Origin: Melioribacter sp.
GTDB taxonomy: Bacteria > Bacteroidota > Ignavibacteria > Ignavibacteriales > Melioribacteraceae
Assembly: GCA_016841125.1 (NCBI GenBank)
Contig: JAENZU010000100.1
Span: 1 to 9,274 of the forward strand
Reading direction: 5' to 3'
DNA: 9,274 nucleotides
Part shown: positions 1 through 6,417 of the stretch, piece after piece
How the letters are laid out: every line of letters starts with the position of its first letter
Numbering within the stretch: the stretch's first letter is position 1
The notes under the pieces: generated by a model
Seen by the model: the letters and a program-made list of their open reading frames with translations, nothing else
Databases searched by the model: none
What the model was told of the DNA's origin: nothing
Position numbers and translations under genes: made by a program

Positions 1-501
1 AGAGACGTGCCGGGTTTCCCAAAAAAGGGAATAGTATTTAAAGATATTACCACATTATTAAAGGATAAAGACGGATTTGCGAATACTTTATCGAAACTTT
101 ACGATTTGAGCAAAGATAAAGGGATAACCAAAGTAATTGGCATCGAATCACGCGGATTTATTTTTGGGGGAGCACTGGCTTCAAAACTAGATGCCGGATT
201 TGTCCCGATCAGAAAACCAGGTAAACTTCCTTCAAAGGTGATCACGGAATCATATGAATTGGAATACGGAACCGATACAATTGAAATTCACGAAGATGCA
301 ATTAAACCAGGCGATAAAGTTTTAATGCACGATGATCTCCTTGCAACCGGTGGAACGATGGAAGCTGCATGCAGCTTAGTTGAAAAACTGGGTGGAGAAA
401 TTGTGCAGATATCATTTCTGATTGACCTGACTTTCTTAAATGGGAAAGAAAAACTTGGCAAATATGAGGTTCATTCGTTGATCGAATATGATGCTGAGTA
501 G
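1..501 (+). CDS. apt: Adenine phosphoribosyltransferase, 5' end missing
   Basis: Purine salvage enzyme of the cytosol that converts adenine and PRPP to AMP and pyrophosphate. The reading frame is open from base 1, and the visible 166 residues begin RDVPGFPKKGIVFKDITTLL. This matches the usual 'I.DFP..GI.FKDITTLL' segment that lies about 10-15 residues inside APT proteins. The GTG at 7 is therefore internal, and the true start lies upstream of the window. The signature PRPP-binding loop VLMHDDLLATGGT is at visible residues 107-119, and the IGIESRGFIFG segment is at 47-57. The total would be near 180 residues, normal for the family. It stops at TAG 499-501 and converges on rsmI with about 80 bp between stops. 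Product identity is very secure; only the N-terminus is unseen. Confidence 0.95.
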   Translation, partial: RDVPGFPKKGIVFKDITTLLKDKDGFANTLSKLYDLSKDKGITKVIGIESRGFIFGGALASKLDAGFVPIRKPGKLPSKVITESYELEYGTDTIEIHEDAIKPGDKVLMHDDLLATGGTMEAACSLVEKLGGEIVQISFLIDLTFLNGKEKLGKYEVHSLIEYDAE

Positions 502-510
502 AATAATGGC

Positions 511-551
511 ACACTGATTTGACAGATTTAACTGATTTTCGCAAATTTTTA
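511..551. repeat. Short degenerate tandem repeat (CTGATTT units)
   Basis: Four head-to-tail units with a 9-10 base period lie just after apt: CTGATTTGA (from 514), CAGATTTAA (from 523), CTGATTTTCG (from 532) and CAAATTTTTA (from 542). The block abuts the 30-bp palindrome at 552. From memory, similar 'CTGATTT' noncoding repeats are scattered through some Bacteroidota-group genomes, but this was not searched. Function unknown. Confidence 0.5.
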
Positions 552-581
552 TGTAGAGACTTGATTAATCAAGTCTCTACA
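552..581. terminator. Perfect 30-bp palindrome, possible bidirectional terminator
   Basis: Bases 552-566 (TGTAGAGACTTGATT) are the exact reverse complement of 567-581. The RNA from either strand would form a long hairpin between the convergent ends of apt (+) and rsmI (-), whose stop is only 2 bases away. The position suits a shared terminator, but neither side has a strong T run after the stem. The alternative is a dispersed palindromic repeat: similar GTAGAGAC...GTCTCTAC palindromes are remembered from cyanobacterial and other genomes. Confidence 0.55.
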
Positions 582-583
582 AA

Positions 584-1279
584 TTAAACGCTAAAACCCT
601 TTGCAGCAATAATAACTACAAACTCACCTTTGGTTATCTTATCATCAAAAGCGGAAAGTAATTCTGGCGGAGTTCCTCTCCAAACTTCTTCATATTTTTT
701 AGTTAATTCACGGCAAACTACAACAAAACGATCCGGCATATATTCATTCAATTCATTCAATAACTTTTCAATTCTATATGTTGATTCGTATAAAATTATT
801 GTGCGTTCTTCCACCGCTAACTCTTTTAATTTTTTCTGCCTTCCTTTTTTCTGGGGAACAAAACCTTCAAAAATGAAAGAATCTGTTGGAACTCCGGCAA
901 TACTTAATGCCAAAATTGCTGCATTTGGTCCGGGAATTCCAATTACCTCAATACCAACTTGATGACATTTATTTACTAATCTGGTTCCGGGGTCTGAAAT
1001 GCATGGAGTCCCTGCATCTGAAACTAATGCGGCGGATTCACCTTTAAAAATATTTTGAAGAACAATTTCGATTTTCTTCTCTTCGGATTGAGCATTAAAT
1101 GAGTAGAGTTTTTTACTAATTCCCATTTCTTTGAGTAATACCGAAGTAACTCTTGTATCCTCGCACAAAATGAAGTCAACTGATTCAAGAATTTCGACCG
1201 ATCTTTTGGTGATGTCCTGCAGATTTCCGATTGGTGTTGCAACAACGTAAAGTTTTCCCTGTTGATTCGATTTGTCCAA
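584..1279 (-). CDS. rsmI: 16S rRNA (cytidine(1402)-2'-O)-methyltransferase
   Basis: SAM-dependent enzyme of the tetrapyrrole-methylase fold that 2'-O-methylates C1402 in the decoding centre of 16S rRNA. The family motifs occur in order: KLYVVATPIGNLQDIT near the N-terminus, CEDTR, LVSDAGTPCISDPG, IGIPGPNAA, FEGFVP, LYEST and CRELTKKYEEVWRG, then GEFVVII close to the end. I chose the TTG at 1279 because GGAG (1290-1287) sits 7 bases upstream, giving 231 residues. A further in-frame TTG at 1312 would add 11 residues but has no visible ribosome site. The E. coli protein is about 286 residues, so the small C-terminal extension is absent here, as I recall for many members of this group. It converges on apt and diverges from the Rrf2 gene. 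Identity is secure and the start moderately so. Confidence 0.95.
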   Translation of the reverse strand: MDKSNQQGKLYVVATPIGNLQDITKRSVEILESVDFILCEDTRVTSVLLKEMGISKKLYSFNAQSEEKKIEIVLQNIFKGESAALVSDAGTPCISDPGTRLVNKCHQVGIEVIGIPGPNAAILALSIAGVPTDSFIFEGFVPQKKGRQKKLKELAVEERTIILYESTYRIEKLLNELNEYMPDRFVVVCRELTKKYEEVWRGTPPELLSAFDDKITKGEFVVIIAAKGFSV

Positions 1280-1354
1280 ACCATTACTCCATGACCAATT
1301 AAAATTATTCAATTAAAATATGAAAATTTGATGATCAATGATATTGGTGTTCGA

Positions 1355-1469
1355 AAATTCACGCAATAGATATCAAAGATTCCCGCAAGGATTAAGATTC
1401 CCGCAATTTTAGATCTAAATTTGCTCCCTTAAATTGCGGGAATCTAAAGTTCTCAAAATGCGAAATCTT
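1355..1469. repeat. Cluster of AGATTCCCGCAA-type motifs, direct and inverted
   Basis: The 12-mer AGATTCCCGCAA occurs at 1377-1388 and 1395-1406, as an exact inverted copy at 1434-1445, and in degenerate forms at 1355-1366 (AAATTCACGCAA, 10/12) and, inverted, near 1458-1469. The best pair forms a perfect 15-bp inverted repeat (1395-1409 with 1431-1445) around a 21-base loop. Within the loop edge lies the palindrome TTTAGATCTAAA (1408-1419). It lies between the divergent rsmI and Rrf2 genes. It could be an array of regulator sites or the remains of a small palindromic repeat element; ATTCCCGC...GCGGGAAT palindromes are common dispersed repeats, such as dRS3 in Neisseria. Confidence 0.6.
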
Positions 1470-1507
1470 AAATTTTCAGCTAAAAATAGTTACTTATCTA
1501 AATATAA

Positions 1508-1539
1508 TTTGCATTTAATTTTGCTATATGTTACACTTG
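1508..1539 (+). promoter_or_regulatory. Possible Bacteroidota-type promoter of the Rrf2 operon
   Basis: TTTG at 1508-1511 is followed after 20 bases by TACACTTG at 1532-1539. This resembles the Bacteroidota consensus TTTG-N(about 19)-TAnnTTTG with one mismatch. It would place the transcript start a few bases before the ATG at 1561, giving a very short leader. No good TTGACA/TATAAT pair at 17-base spacing was seen. This is a weak pattern match in AT-rich DNA, supported mainly by its overlap with the inverted repeat at 1529-1547. Confidence 0.3.
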
Positions 1540-1547
1540 ATGTAACA
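1529..1547. promoter_or_regulatory. Candidate operator, TGTTACA-N5-TGTAACA inverted repeat
   Basis: Perfect 7-base arms at 1529-1535 and 1541-1547, separated by CTTGA, end 13 bases before the Rrf2 start codon. The two-fold symmetry and 12-base centre-to-centre spacing suit a dimeric winged-helix repressor. Autoregulation by the adjacent Rrf2-family protein is the natural inference. The site overlaps the possible -7 element, so binding would be expected to repress. Confidence 0.45.
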
Positions 1548-1560
1548 ATTAAAGTTTACT

Positions 1561-2007
1561 ATGTCAGCTTCTACAAAATTATCTACTGCAGTCAAAGCTC
1601 TCAGTTATTTATCAGAATCTTTTCCGGCTCCCAAAAGCAGCATTGAAATATCAGATAAAATCGGAGTAAATGCATCAAAAATCAGAAAGATTTTATCTAT
1701 GCTGGTTAAAGAAAAAATAGTTGTATCTACACAAGGGGTTTCGGGCGGATTTTTATTACACAAGAATCCGAAAACTCTCCATTTACAGGAAATTTACTGT
1801 GCCGTTGAAACAAGAAAAGCTTTTCATTTGGATGTAACAAAATTGATTCAATCACCGGATAATAAAAGCGCAAAATACAACAACTATTTTCTTGATCTAT
1901 TTGCGGAGGTTCAAGTGGAGATCGAAGAAAAAATGAGAGGAATTACACTTCAATCGATAATTGATAAAATTGATAATCAATCGTTTAGCGATTCAAATAA
2001 TAAGTAA
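1561..2007 (+). CDS. Rrf2-family transcriptional regulator
   Basis: Small winged-helix DNA-binding regulator of 148 residues, a normal length for the family. The N-terminus STKLSTAVKALSYLSE matches the opening helix of Rrf2 proteins. The helix-turn-helix spans about residues 27-54, followed by the typical wing QGVSGGFLLHKNP (58-70) and the L.EIYCAVE segment (75-83) of the dimerisation side. Only one cysteine (C80) is present, so the three-cysteine iron-sulfur site of IscR/NsrR-type members is absent and a cluster is unlikely. The C-terminus (about 105-148) is charged and probably helical. Its stop lies 26 bases before the ALDH7 gene on the same strand, so it is probably co-transcribed with, and controls, the lysine-degradation genes. 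The effector cannot be read from the sequence. No clear Shine-Dalgarno precedes the ATG, in contrast to the next three genes. Confidence 0.88.
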   Translation: MSASTKLSTAVKALSYLSESFPAPKSSIEISDKIGVNASKIRKILSMLVKEKIVVSTQGVSGGFLLHKNPKTLHLQEIYCAVETRKAFHLDVTKLIQSPDNKSAKYNNYFLDLFAEVQVEIEEKMRGITLQSIIDKIDNQSFSDSNNK

Positions 2008-2033
2008 ATCAAAAAATCAAAGAGAGGATTTTT

Positions 2034-3566
2034 ATGGAATTTTTAAAAACCCTAGGAATTAAAGAAAAGAACTTCGGCGCATCTACAGGCTTAAAGTGGT
2101 TCGAAACTACAGATCAAGGTGAACTAAAGATTTATTCACCTGCAGACGGAAAATTTATTGCTTCTGTTTATCAATGCTCAGAAGCCGATTACGATGCAGT
2201 TGTTAAACAATCACATGAAGCATTTTTACAATGGAGAAAAATTCCGGCTCCCAAAAGAGGAGAAATTGTAAGGTTAGTTGGTGAAGAATTAAGAAAGTAC
2301 AAAGAGCCCTTGGGCAGATTGGTTTCTTACGAAATGGGAAAATCAATCCAGGAAGGATGGGGTGAAGTTCAAGAAATGATAGATATTTGTGACTTTGCAG
2401 TTGGTCAATCGCGCCAGCTTTACGGATTTACTATGCATTCAGAACGCCCGAATCATAGGATGTACGATCAATATCATCCGCTTGGAGTAGTTGGAACAAT
2501 CTCCGCATTCAACTTTCCGGTTGCCGTTTGGTCTTGGAATGCAATGATTGCAACGGTTTGCGGTGATACAAATTTATGGAAACCTTCTTCAAAGGTACCT
2601 TTAACTGCAATCGCAGTTCAGAATATTTTAGCAGAAGTAATTAAACAGAATAATTTGCCGGAAGGATTATTTTCCTTAGTAGTTGGGCGAGGTTCTTCAA
2701 TTGGCGAAAAATTATTGAATGATAAAAGGGTTCCCCTCATTTCAATTACCGGCTCTACAGCAGTTGGAAGACATGCTGCAAAAGTAATAGCAGGCAGATT
2801 CGGCAAATATATTTTGGAATTAGGCGGCAACAACGCAATAATTATGACTCCGGATACCGATCTTAAAATGGCAATACCTGCAATAGTTTTCGGTGCTGTC
2901 GGTACAGCCGGACAAAGATGCACAACCACACGCCGTTTAATCATTCACGAAGATATTTATGATAAAGTTAAAGATTCGGTTGTAAAAGCTTACGGCAGTT
3001 TGAAGTTCGGAACTCCGATGGATGAAAAAAATCATGTTGGTCCGCTCATCGATAAAGCTGCAGTTGAATTATTCAAAGATGCTCTTAAAAAAGTTAAAAC
3101 CGAAGGCGGTAATGTTATATACGGCGGTGAAGTTATGGAAGGCGAAGGATTCGAATCCGGCTGTTATGTTCGCCCTGCTATAGTTGAAGCCGAAAATCAA
3201 TACGAAATAGTTCAGGAGGAAACTTTCGCACCTATTCTCTATTTGATAAAATATAAAAATAGTGTTGATGAAGCTATCAAAATTCATAACGATGTTGTGC
3301 AGGGATTGTCCTCTGCAATATTCACAACCGACATGAGAGAAGCTGAACAATTCTTGTCGCATTGGGGATCAGACTGCGGAATTGCAAATGTCAATATTGG
3401 AACTTCAGGTGCAGAGATCGGCGGAGCTTTCGGCGGTGAAAAAGAAACCGGCGGCGGCCGCGAATCCGGCTCCGATGCATGGAAAGCTTATATGAGACGA
3501 CAAACAAATACAATAAATTACGGTACTGAGCTTCCATTAGCTCAAGGTATTAAATTCGATATATAG
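2034..3566 (+). CDS. ALDH7-family aminoadipate-semialdehyde dehydrogenase
   Basis: NAD(P)-dependent aldehyde dehydrogenase of 510 residues, the full family length. It most resembles ALDH7A1 (antiquitin), which oxidises 2-aminoadipate 6-semialdehyde (or its cyclic form piperideine-6-carboxylate) to 2-aminoadipate. Visible features are the SAFNFP segment with Asn160, KPSSKVP (Lys183, cofactor binding), SITGSTAVG (237-245), the general base Glu262 in LELGGN, and the catalytic Cys296 in GTAGQRC. The ALDH7 hallmark near the C-terminus, NIGTSGAEIGGAFGGEKETG followed by GGRESGSDAWKAYMRR and ending LPLAQGIKFD, is nearly identical to what I recall of the animal enzymes. AGAGAGGA (2021-2028) precedes the ATG by 5 bases. 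The next two genes make exactly this enzyme's expected substrate, which strongly supports the assignment over other ALDH substrates such as betaine aldehyde. Confidence 0.93.
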   Translation: MEFLKTLGIKEKNFGASTGLKWFETTDQGELKIYSPADGKFIASVYQCSEADYDAVVKQSHEAFLQWRKIPAPKRGEIVRLVGEELRKYKEPLGRLVSYEMGKSIQEGWGEVQEMIDICDFAVGQSRQLYGFTMHSERPNHRMYDQYHPLGVVGTISAFNFPVAVWSWNAMIATVCGDTNLWKPSSKVPLTAIAVQNILAEVIKQNNLPEGLFSLVVGRGSSIGEKLLNDKRVPLISITGSTAVGRHAAKVIAGRFGKYILELGGNNAIIMTPDTDLKMAIPAIVFGAVGTAGQRCTTTRRLIIHEDIYDKVKDSVVKAYGSLKFGTPMDEKNHVGPLIDKAAVELFKDALKKVKTEGGNVIYGGEVMEGEGFESGCYVRPAIVEAENQYEIVQEETFAPILYLIKYKNSVDEAIKIHNDVVQGLSSAIFTTDMREAEQFLSHWGSDCGIANVNIGTSGAEIGGAFGGEKETGGGRESGSDAWKAYMRRQTNTINYGTELPLAQGIKFDI

Positions 3567-3576
3567 AATAATTTTA

Positions 3577-3598
3577 GGGCCGGATTCACTTCCGGCCC
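3577..3598 (+). terminator. GC-rich hairpin between ALDH7 and LKR genes
   Basis: GGGCCGGA (3577-3584) pairs perfectly with TCCGGCCC (3591-3598) around a 6-base loop. It is 10 bases after the ALDH7 stop and 33 before the next start. No T run follows it on either strand, so efficient intrinsic termination is doubtful. It may instead stabilise or partly attenuate the transcript between the genes, changing the ratio of the enzymes. Confidence 0.45.
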
Positions 3599-3631
3599 AT
3601 CCGTTATTCAACATTATTCAGCGGAGCGTTT

Positions 3632-4927
3632 ATGAAAAAATTAATTGGAATCAGAAGAGAAGATAAAAACATTTGGGAAAGAAGAGTTCCAATTGTGCCC
3701 AGGCACGTAAAAGATTTAAAGGAAAAGTACGGCATTGAAACAATCGTTCAGCCCTTTGAAAGAAGAGCTTTTTCCCACGAAGCATTTATAGAAGCCGGTG
3801 CGGTAGTAAAAGAAGATTTAAGCGAGTGCCCCGTAATAGCTGCAGTTAAAGAAATTCCTATTGAACTATTAATGGAAAATAAGATATACCTTTTCTTTTC
3901 CCACACTATAAAAGCGCAGGCATATAATATGCCGCTGCTTAAAAAATTAATGGACTTGAAATGTACGTTAATTGATTATGAGTGTATTGCGGATGAAAAA
4001 GGGAGACGTTTAGTCTTTTTTGGAAGGTTTGCCGGTTTAGCCGGTATGATTGACACTCTGCACGGAATGGGAAAAAGATACAAAGCGCTTGGTTTCGATA
4101 CTCCTTTGTTGAAAATTAAATCGGCTTTTGAATATGCTGATTCGAATGAAGCAAAGGAACAAATTGCTGAGATTGGAAAAGAAATTGAAGCGAATGGACT
4201 TCCGGCAGAAATAATGCCGATTACCGTAGGTTTTACAGGTTACGGAAATGTATCTAAGGGAGCGCAGGAAGTATTTGATTTTTTACCGCACGTTGAACTT
4301 AAAGCCGATGAATTGGAAAAGATCGACCATTCAAATTTGAAACTGTTTCATAAAGTTGTTTTTTATGAAAAAGATATGGTTGAAAGAAGTGATGATCCCG
4401 AAAAATTTGAATTGCAGGAATATTTCGACAAACCGGAACTTTACCATTCAAAATTTGAGCAATATCTCAAATATGTTGATGTAATCATTAATGCAATTTA
4501 TTGGGATGAACGTTATCCGAGATTGGTCAGAGAGCAATACTTAAAAAATCATATAGATGAAATTAGACTGAAAATTGTTGGAGATATCACTTGCGATATT
4601 GATGGATCGATTGAGTTTACTACTAAATCCACACCTTCAGATAATCCCGCTTATATATATAATCCTATGACGGGAGAAATTGCGGACGGTTATGAAGGGG
4701 AAGGTATTCTCGATATAGCGGTCGATAATCTTCCCGCGGAATTACCTGTAAATTCATCTATACAATTTAGTAATTCGCTATACGGTTTTATACCCGGAAT
4801 TGTTAATGCAGATATGTCTCAGTCATTTGAAGATGTAGATTTCCCGCCAGAGATTAAACGAGCAGTAATTGTTTACAAAGGTGAGTTAACACCCGATTAT
4901 AAGCATTTAGAAGAATATTTACCTTAA
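3632..4927 (+). CDS. Lysine-ketoglutarate reductase (saccharopine-forming), AASS N-terminal-like
   Basis: First enzyme of the saccharopine pathway: condenses lysine with 2-oxoglutarate using NADPH to give saccharopine (EC 1.5.1.8 type). The 431-residue protein belongs to the alanine dehydrogenase/transhydrogenase-like fold and matches the N-terminal half of the animal bifunctional enzyme AASS. Matching segments are IRREDKNIWERRVPIVPRHV (7-26), FFSHTIKAQAYNMPLL (88-103), LIDYE (113-117), the nucleotide-binding GFTGYGNVSKGAQ (200-212), INAIYWDERYPRLV (286-299), CDIDGSIEF (321-329) and GILDIAVDNLPAELP (358-372). The saccharopine dehydrogenase half is not fused and is supplied by the next gene. 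GGAG (3623-3626) precedes the ATG. The fungal LYS1-type enzyme, which works in the biosynthetic direction, is a less close alternative. Coupling to ALDH7 argues for degradation. Confidence 0.92.
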   Translation: MKKLIGIRREDKNIWERRVPIVPRHVKDLKEKYGIETIVQPFERRAFSHEAFIEAGAVVKEDLSECPVIAAVKEIPIELLMENKIYLFFSHTIKAQAYNMPLLKKLMDLKCTLIDYECIADEKGRRLVFFGRFAGLAGMIDTLHGMGKRYKALGFDTPLLKIKSAFEYADSNEAKEQIAEIGKEIEANGLPAEIMPITVGFTGYGNVSKGAQEVFDFLPHVELKADELEKIDHSNLKLFHKVVFYEKDMVERSDDPEKFELQEYFDKPELYHSKFEQYLKYVDVIINAIYWDERYPRLVREQYLKNHIDEIRLKIVGDITCDIDGSIEFTTKSTPSDNPAYIYNPMTGEIADGYEGEGILDIAVDNLPAELPVNSSIQFSNSLYGFIPGIVNADMSQSFEDVDFPPEIKRAVIVYKGELTPDYKHLEEYLP

Positions 4928-4965
4928 TTAATATTTTTCACTTTAGTTAAAAAGTAGGAGAGATT

Positions 4966-6291
4966 ATGGAAAAGGTCCTAGTTCTTGGAGCAGGATTGGT
5001 AACCAAACCGCTTGTAAGGTATTTGTTGGACCAACCTGATTTTCATGTTACCGTCGCGAGCAGAACAGTCAGCAAAGCAGAAAAATTAATCGGTGGTCAC
5101 CCGAAGGGAACATCGGCAGCATTGAATGTAAAAGACAAAGCGAAATTGGAAGAGTTTATCAAAGAAAATGATTTATCGATTAGTTTACTTCCTTACACCT
5201 ATCATGTTACTGTTGCCGAGTTTTGTTTGAAACACAATAAGCATCTTGTTACTACATCTTATGTTAGCCCCGCAATGAAAGCCCTTGATGCCGAAGCAAA
5301 AAAGAAAGGTCTGCTATTCTTGAACGAAATAGGTTTAGATCCTGGTATCGATCACATGTCTGCTATGAAAATAATTCACGAAGTTGAGAAGAAAGGCGGA
5401 AAGATCAAATCATTTGAATCGATTTGCGGCGGTTTGCCTGCACCCGAAGCAAACGATAATCCTTTCGGCTACAAATTTTCCTGGAGTCCCCGCGGCGTTG
5501 TAATGGCAGGCAGAAACAATGCTCATTATCTTAAAAATGAAAATGATGTTGTGATCGAAGGTAAAGATTTATTCAAAAATAATTGGAAAAAAGAAGTTGA
5601 AGGTTTAGGAGAGTTAGAAGTTTATCCCAACAGAGATTCGATGATCTATCAATCACTTTATGGATTAGATGATGCCGAAACAATTTTTAGGGGTACATTC
5701 AGAAATCCCGGCTGGTGCAATACAATTCTTAAAATTTCTCAATTAGGATTTTTGGATGATACGGAAAGACCCGAACTTGAAGGAAAGACTTTAGCTGAAG
5801 TAACAGCCAAATTGATCGGTGCCGAAAATATTAATGATATTAAAAAGAAAACCGCAGAGAAAGCAGGTTTGGACGTTGACTCCGATGAAATAAGCAGATT
5901 CGAATGGCTGGGATTGTTCAGCAATATTGTTGTTCCCGCGGATCCTCCGTCATTCCTTGATATTCTCGCTAACAGAATGCTTGAGATGATGCCCTATAAA
6001 CCGGGCGAAAGAGATATGATTGTTCTTCAGCACGATTTTATTGCCGAATATCCCGATAATAAAAAAGAACACATTGTGGCTCTATTGGTTGATTACGGAA
6101 TTCCTAACGGCGATTCTTCGATGGCGAGAACCGTAAGTCTTCCCGCCGCAATTGCTACCAAATTGATTTTGGAAGGTAAGATCAATTTGATTGGTGTGCA
6201 GATTCCGAATATGCCGGAGATTTATGAACCCGTGTTGGAAGAACTTGAGAATATGAATATTAAATTCGAAGAGACTTACACAAAAATATAA
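4966..6291 (+). CDS. Saccharopine dehydrogenase (glutamate-forming), AASS C-terminal-like
   Basis: Second enzyme of the pathway: oxidises saccharopine to 2-aminoadipate 6-semialdehyde and glutamate (EC 1.5.1.9/1.5.1.10 type). The 441 residues open with a Rossmann motif KVLVLGAGLVTKPLVRYL (3-20), and VTVASRT follows (28-34). Family segments then include SLLPYTYHVTVAEFC (73-87), VTTSYVSPAM (95-104), NEIGLDPGIDHMSAM (120-134), CGGLPAPEANDNPFGYKFSW (154-173) and, later, PGERDMIVLQHDF. This is the fungal LYS9/AASS C-terminal type and not the short LYS1 type. The serine-arginine after the second strand hints at NADP use, but that is only a guess. AGGAGAG (4956-4962) precedes the ATG, 38 bases after the LKR stop. 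A strong terminator follows the gene, closing the operon. Confidence 0.94.
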   Translation: MEKVLVLGAGLVTKPLVRYLLDQPDFHVTVASRTVSKAEKLIGGHPKGTSAALNVKDKAKLEEFIKENDLSISLLPYTYHVTVAEFCLKHNKHLVTTSYVSPAMKALDAEAKKKGLLFLNEIGLDPGIDHMSAMKIIHEVEKKGGKIKSFESICGGLPAPEANDNPFGYKFSWSPRGVVMAGRNNAHYLKNENDVVIEGKDLFKNNWKKEVEGLGELEVYPNRDSMIYQSLYGLDDAETIFRGTFRNPGWCNTILKISQLGFLDDTERPELEGKTLAEVTAKLIGAENINDIKKKTAEKAGLDVDSDEISRFEWLGLFSNIVVPADPPSFLDILANRMLEMMPYKPGERDMIVLQHDFIAEYPDNKKEHIVALLVDYGIPNGDSSMARTVSLPAAIATKLILEGKINLIGVQIPNMPEIYEPVLEELENMNIKFEETYTKI

Positions 6292-6313
6292 TTTTTTCAT
6301 TTTAACATTTTTG

Positions 6314-6347
6314 AAAAACCCGCGATCAGACTCGTGGGTTTTTCTTT
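6314..6347 (+). terminator. Intrinsic terminator after the saccharopine operon
   Basis: AAAAACCCGCGA (6314-6325) pairs with TCGTGGGTTTTT (6332-6343) through 12 pairs, one a G-U, around a 6-base loop. The descending arm runs into TTTTTCTTT. This is a textbook Rho-independent terminator 22 bases after the saccharopine dehydrogenase stop. It marks the end of the four-gene unit. Confidence 0.88.
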
Positions 6348-6360
6348 AAAAACTGATATA

Positions 6361-6390
6361 TTGCAAATAATTTTATCACCGAAATAATTA
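6361..6390 (+). promoter_or_regulatory. Possible promoter upstream of the CPBP gene
   Basis: TTGCAA (6361-6366) and TAATTA (6385-6390), 18 bases apart, loosely resemble housekeeping -35 and -10 elements. They fall between the terminator and the next gene, where a new promoter is needed. The surrounding DNA is very AT-rich, so chance matches are easy. Confidence 0.25.
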
Positions 6391-6417
6391 TATGCCAAAT
6401 ATTTTTGCAGGTATAGA

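Noticed and set aside
302..544. 80-codon minus-strand open frame overlapping the end of apt
   Set aside because: It lies almost wholly antisense to the well-identified apt gene. Its repetitive KSVKSV start is just the tandem CTGATTT repeat read on the other strand.
630..962. 110-codon plus-strand frame inside rsmI
   Set aside because: Antisense shadow of a strongly conserved gene, with no recognisable protein family.
1434..1646. 70-codon frame before and into the Rrf2 gene
   Set aside because: It runs through the motif cluster and operator region and overlaps the Rrf2 gene out of frame. The translation is low-complexity and resembles no family.
1622..2257. Exact 16-base repeat TTCCGGCTCCCAAAAG at 1622-1637 and 2242-2257
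   Set aside because: Both copies encode PAPK within unrelated conserved proteins. Shared codon preference is the simplest explanation.
2618..3362. Minus-strand frames of 97-108 codons inside the ALDH7 gene
   Set aside because: Shadows of the ALDH7 coding sequence with no start signal or family resemblance.
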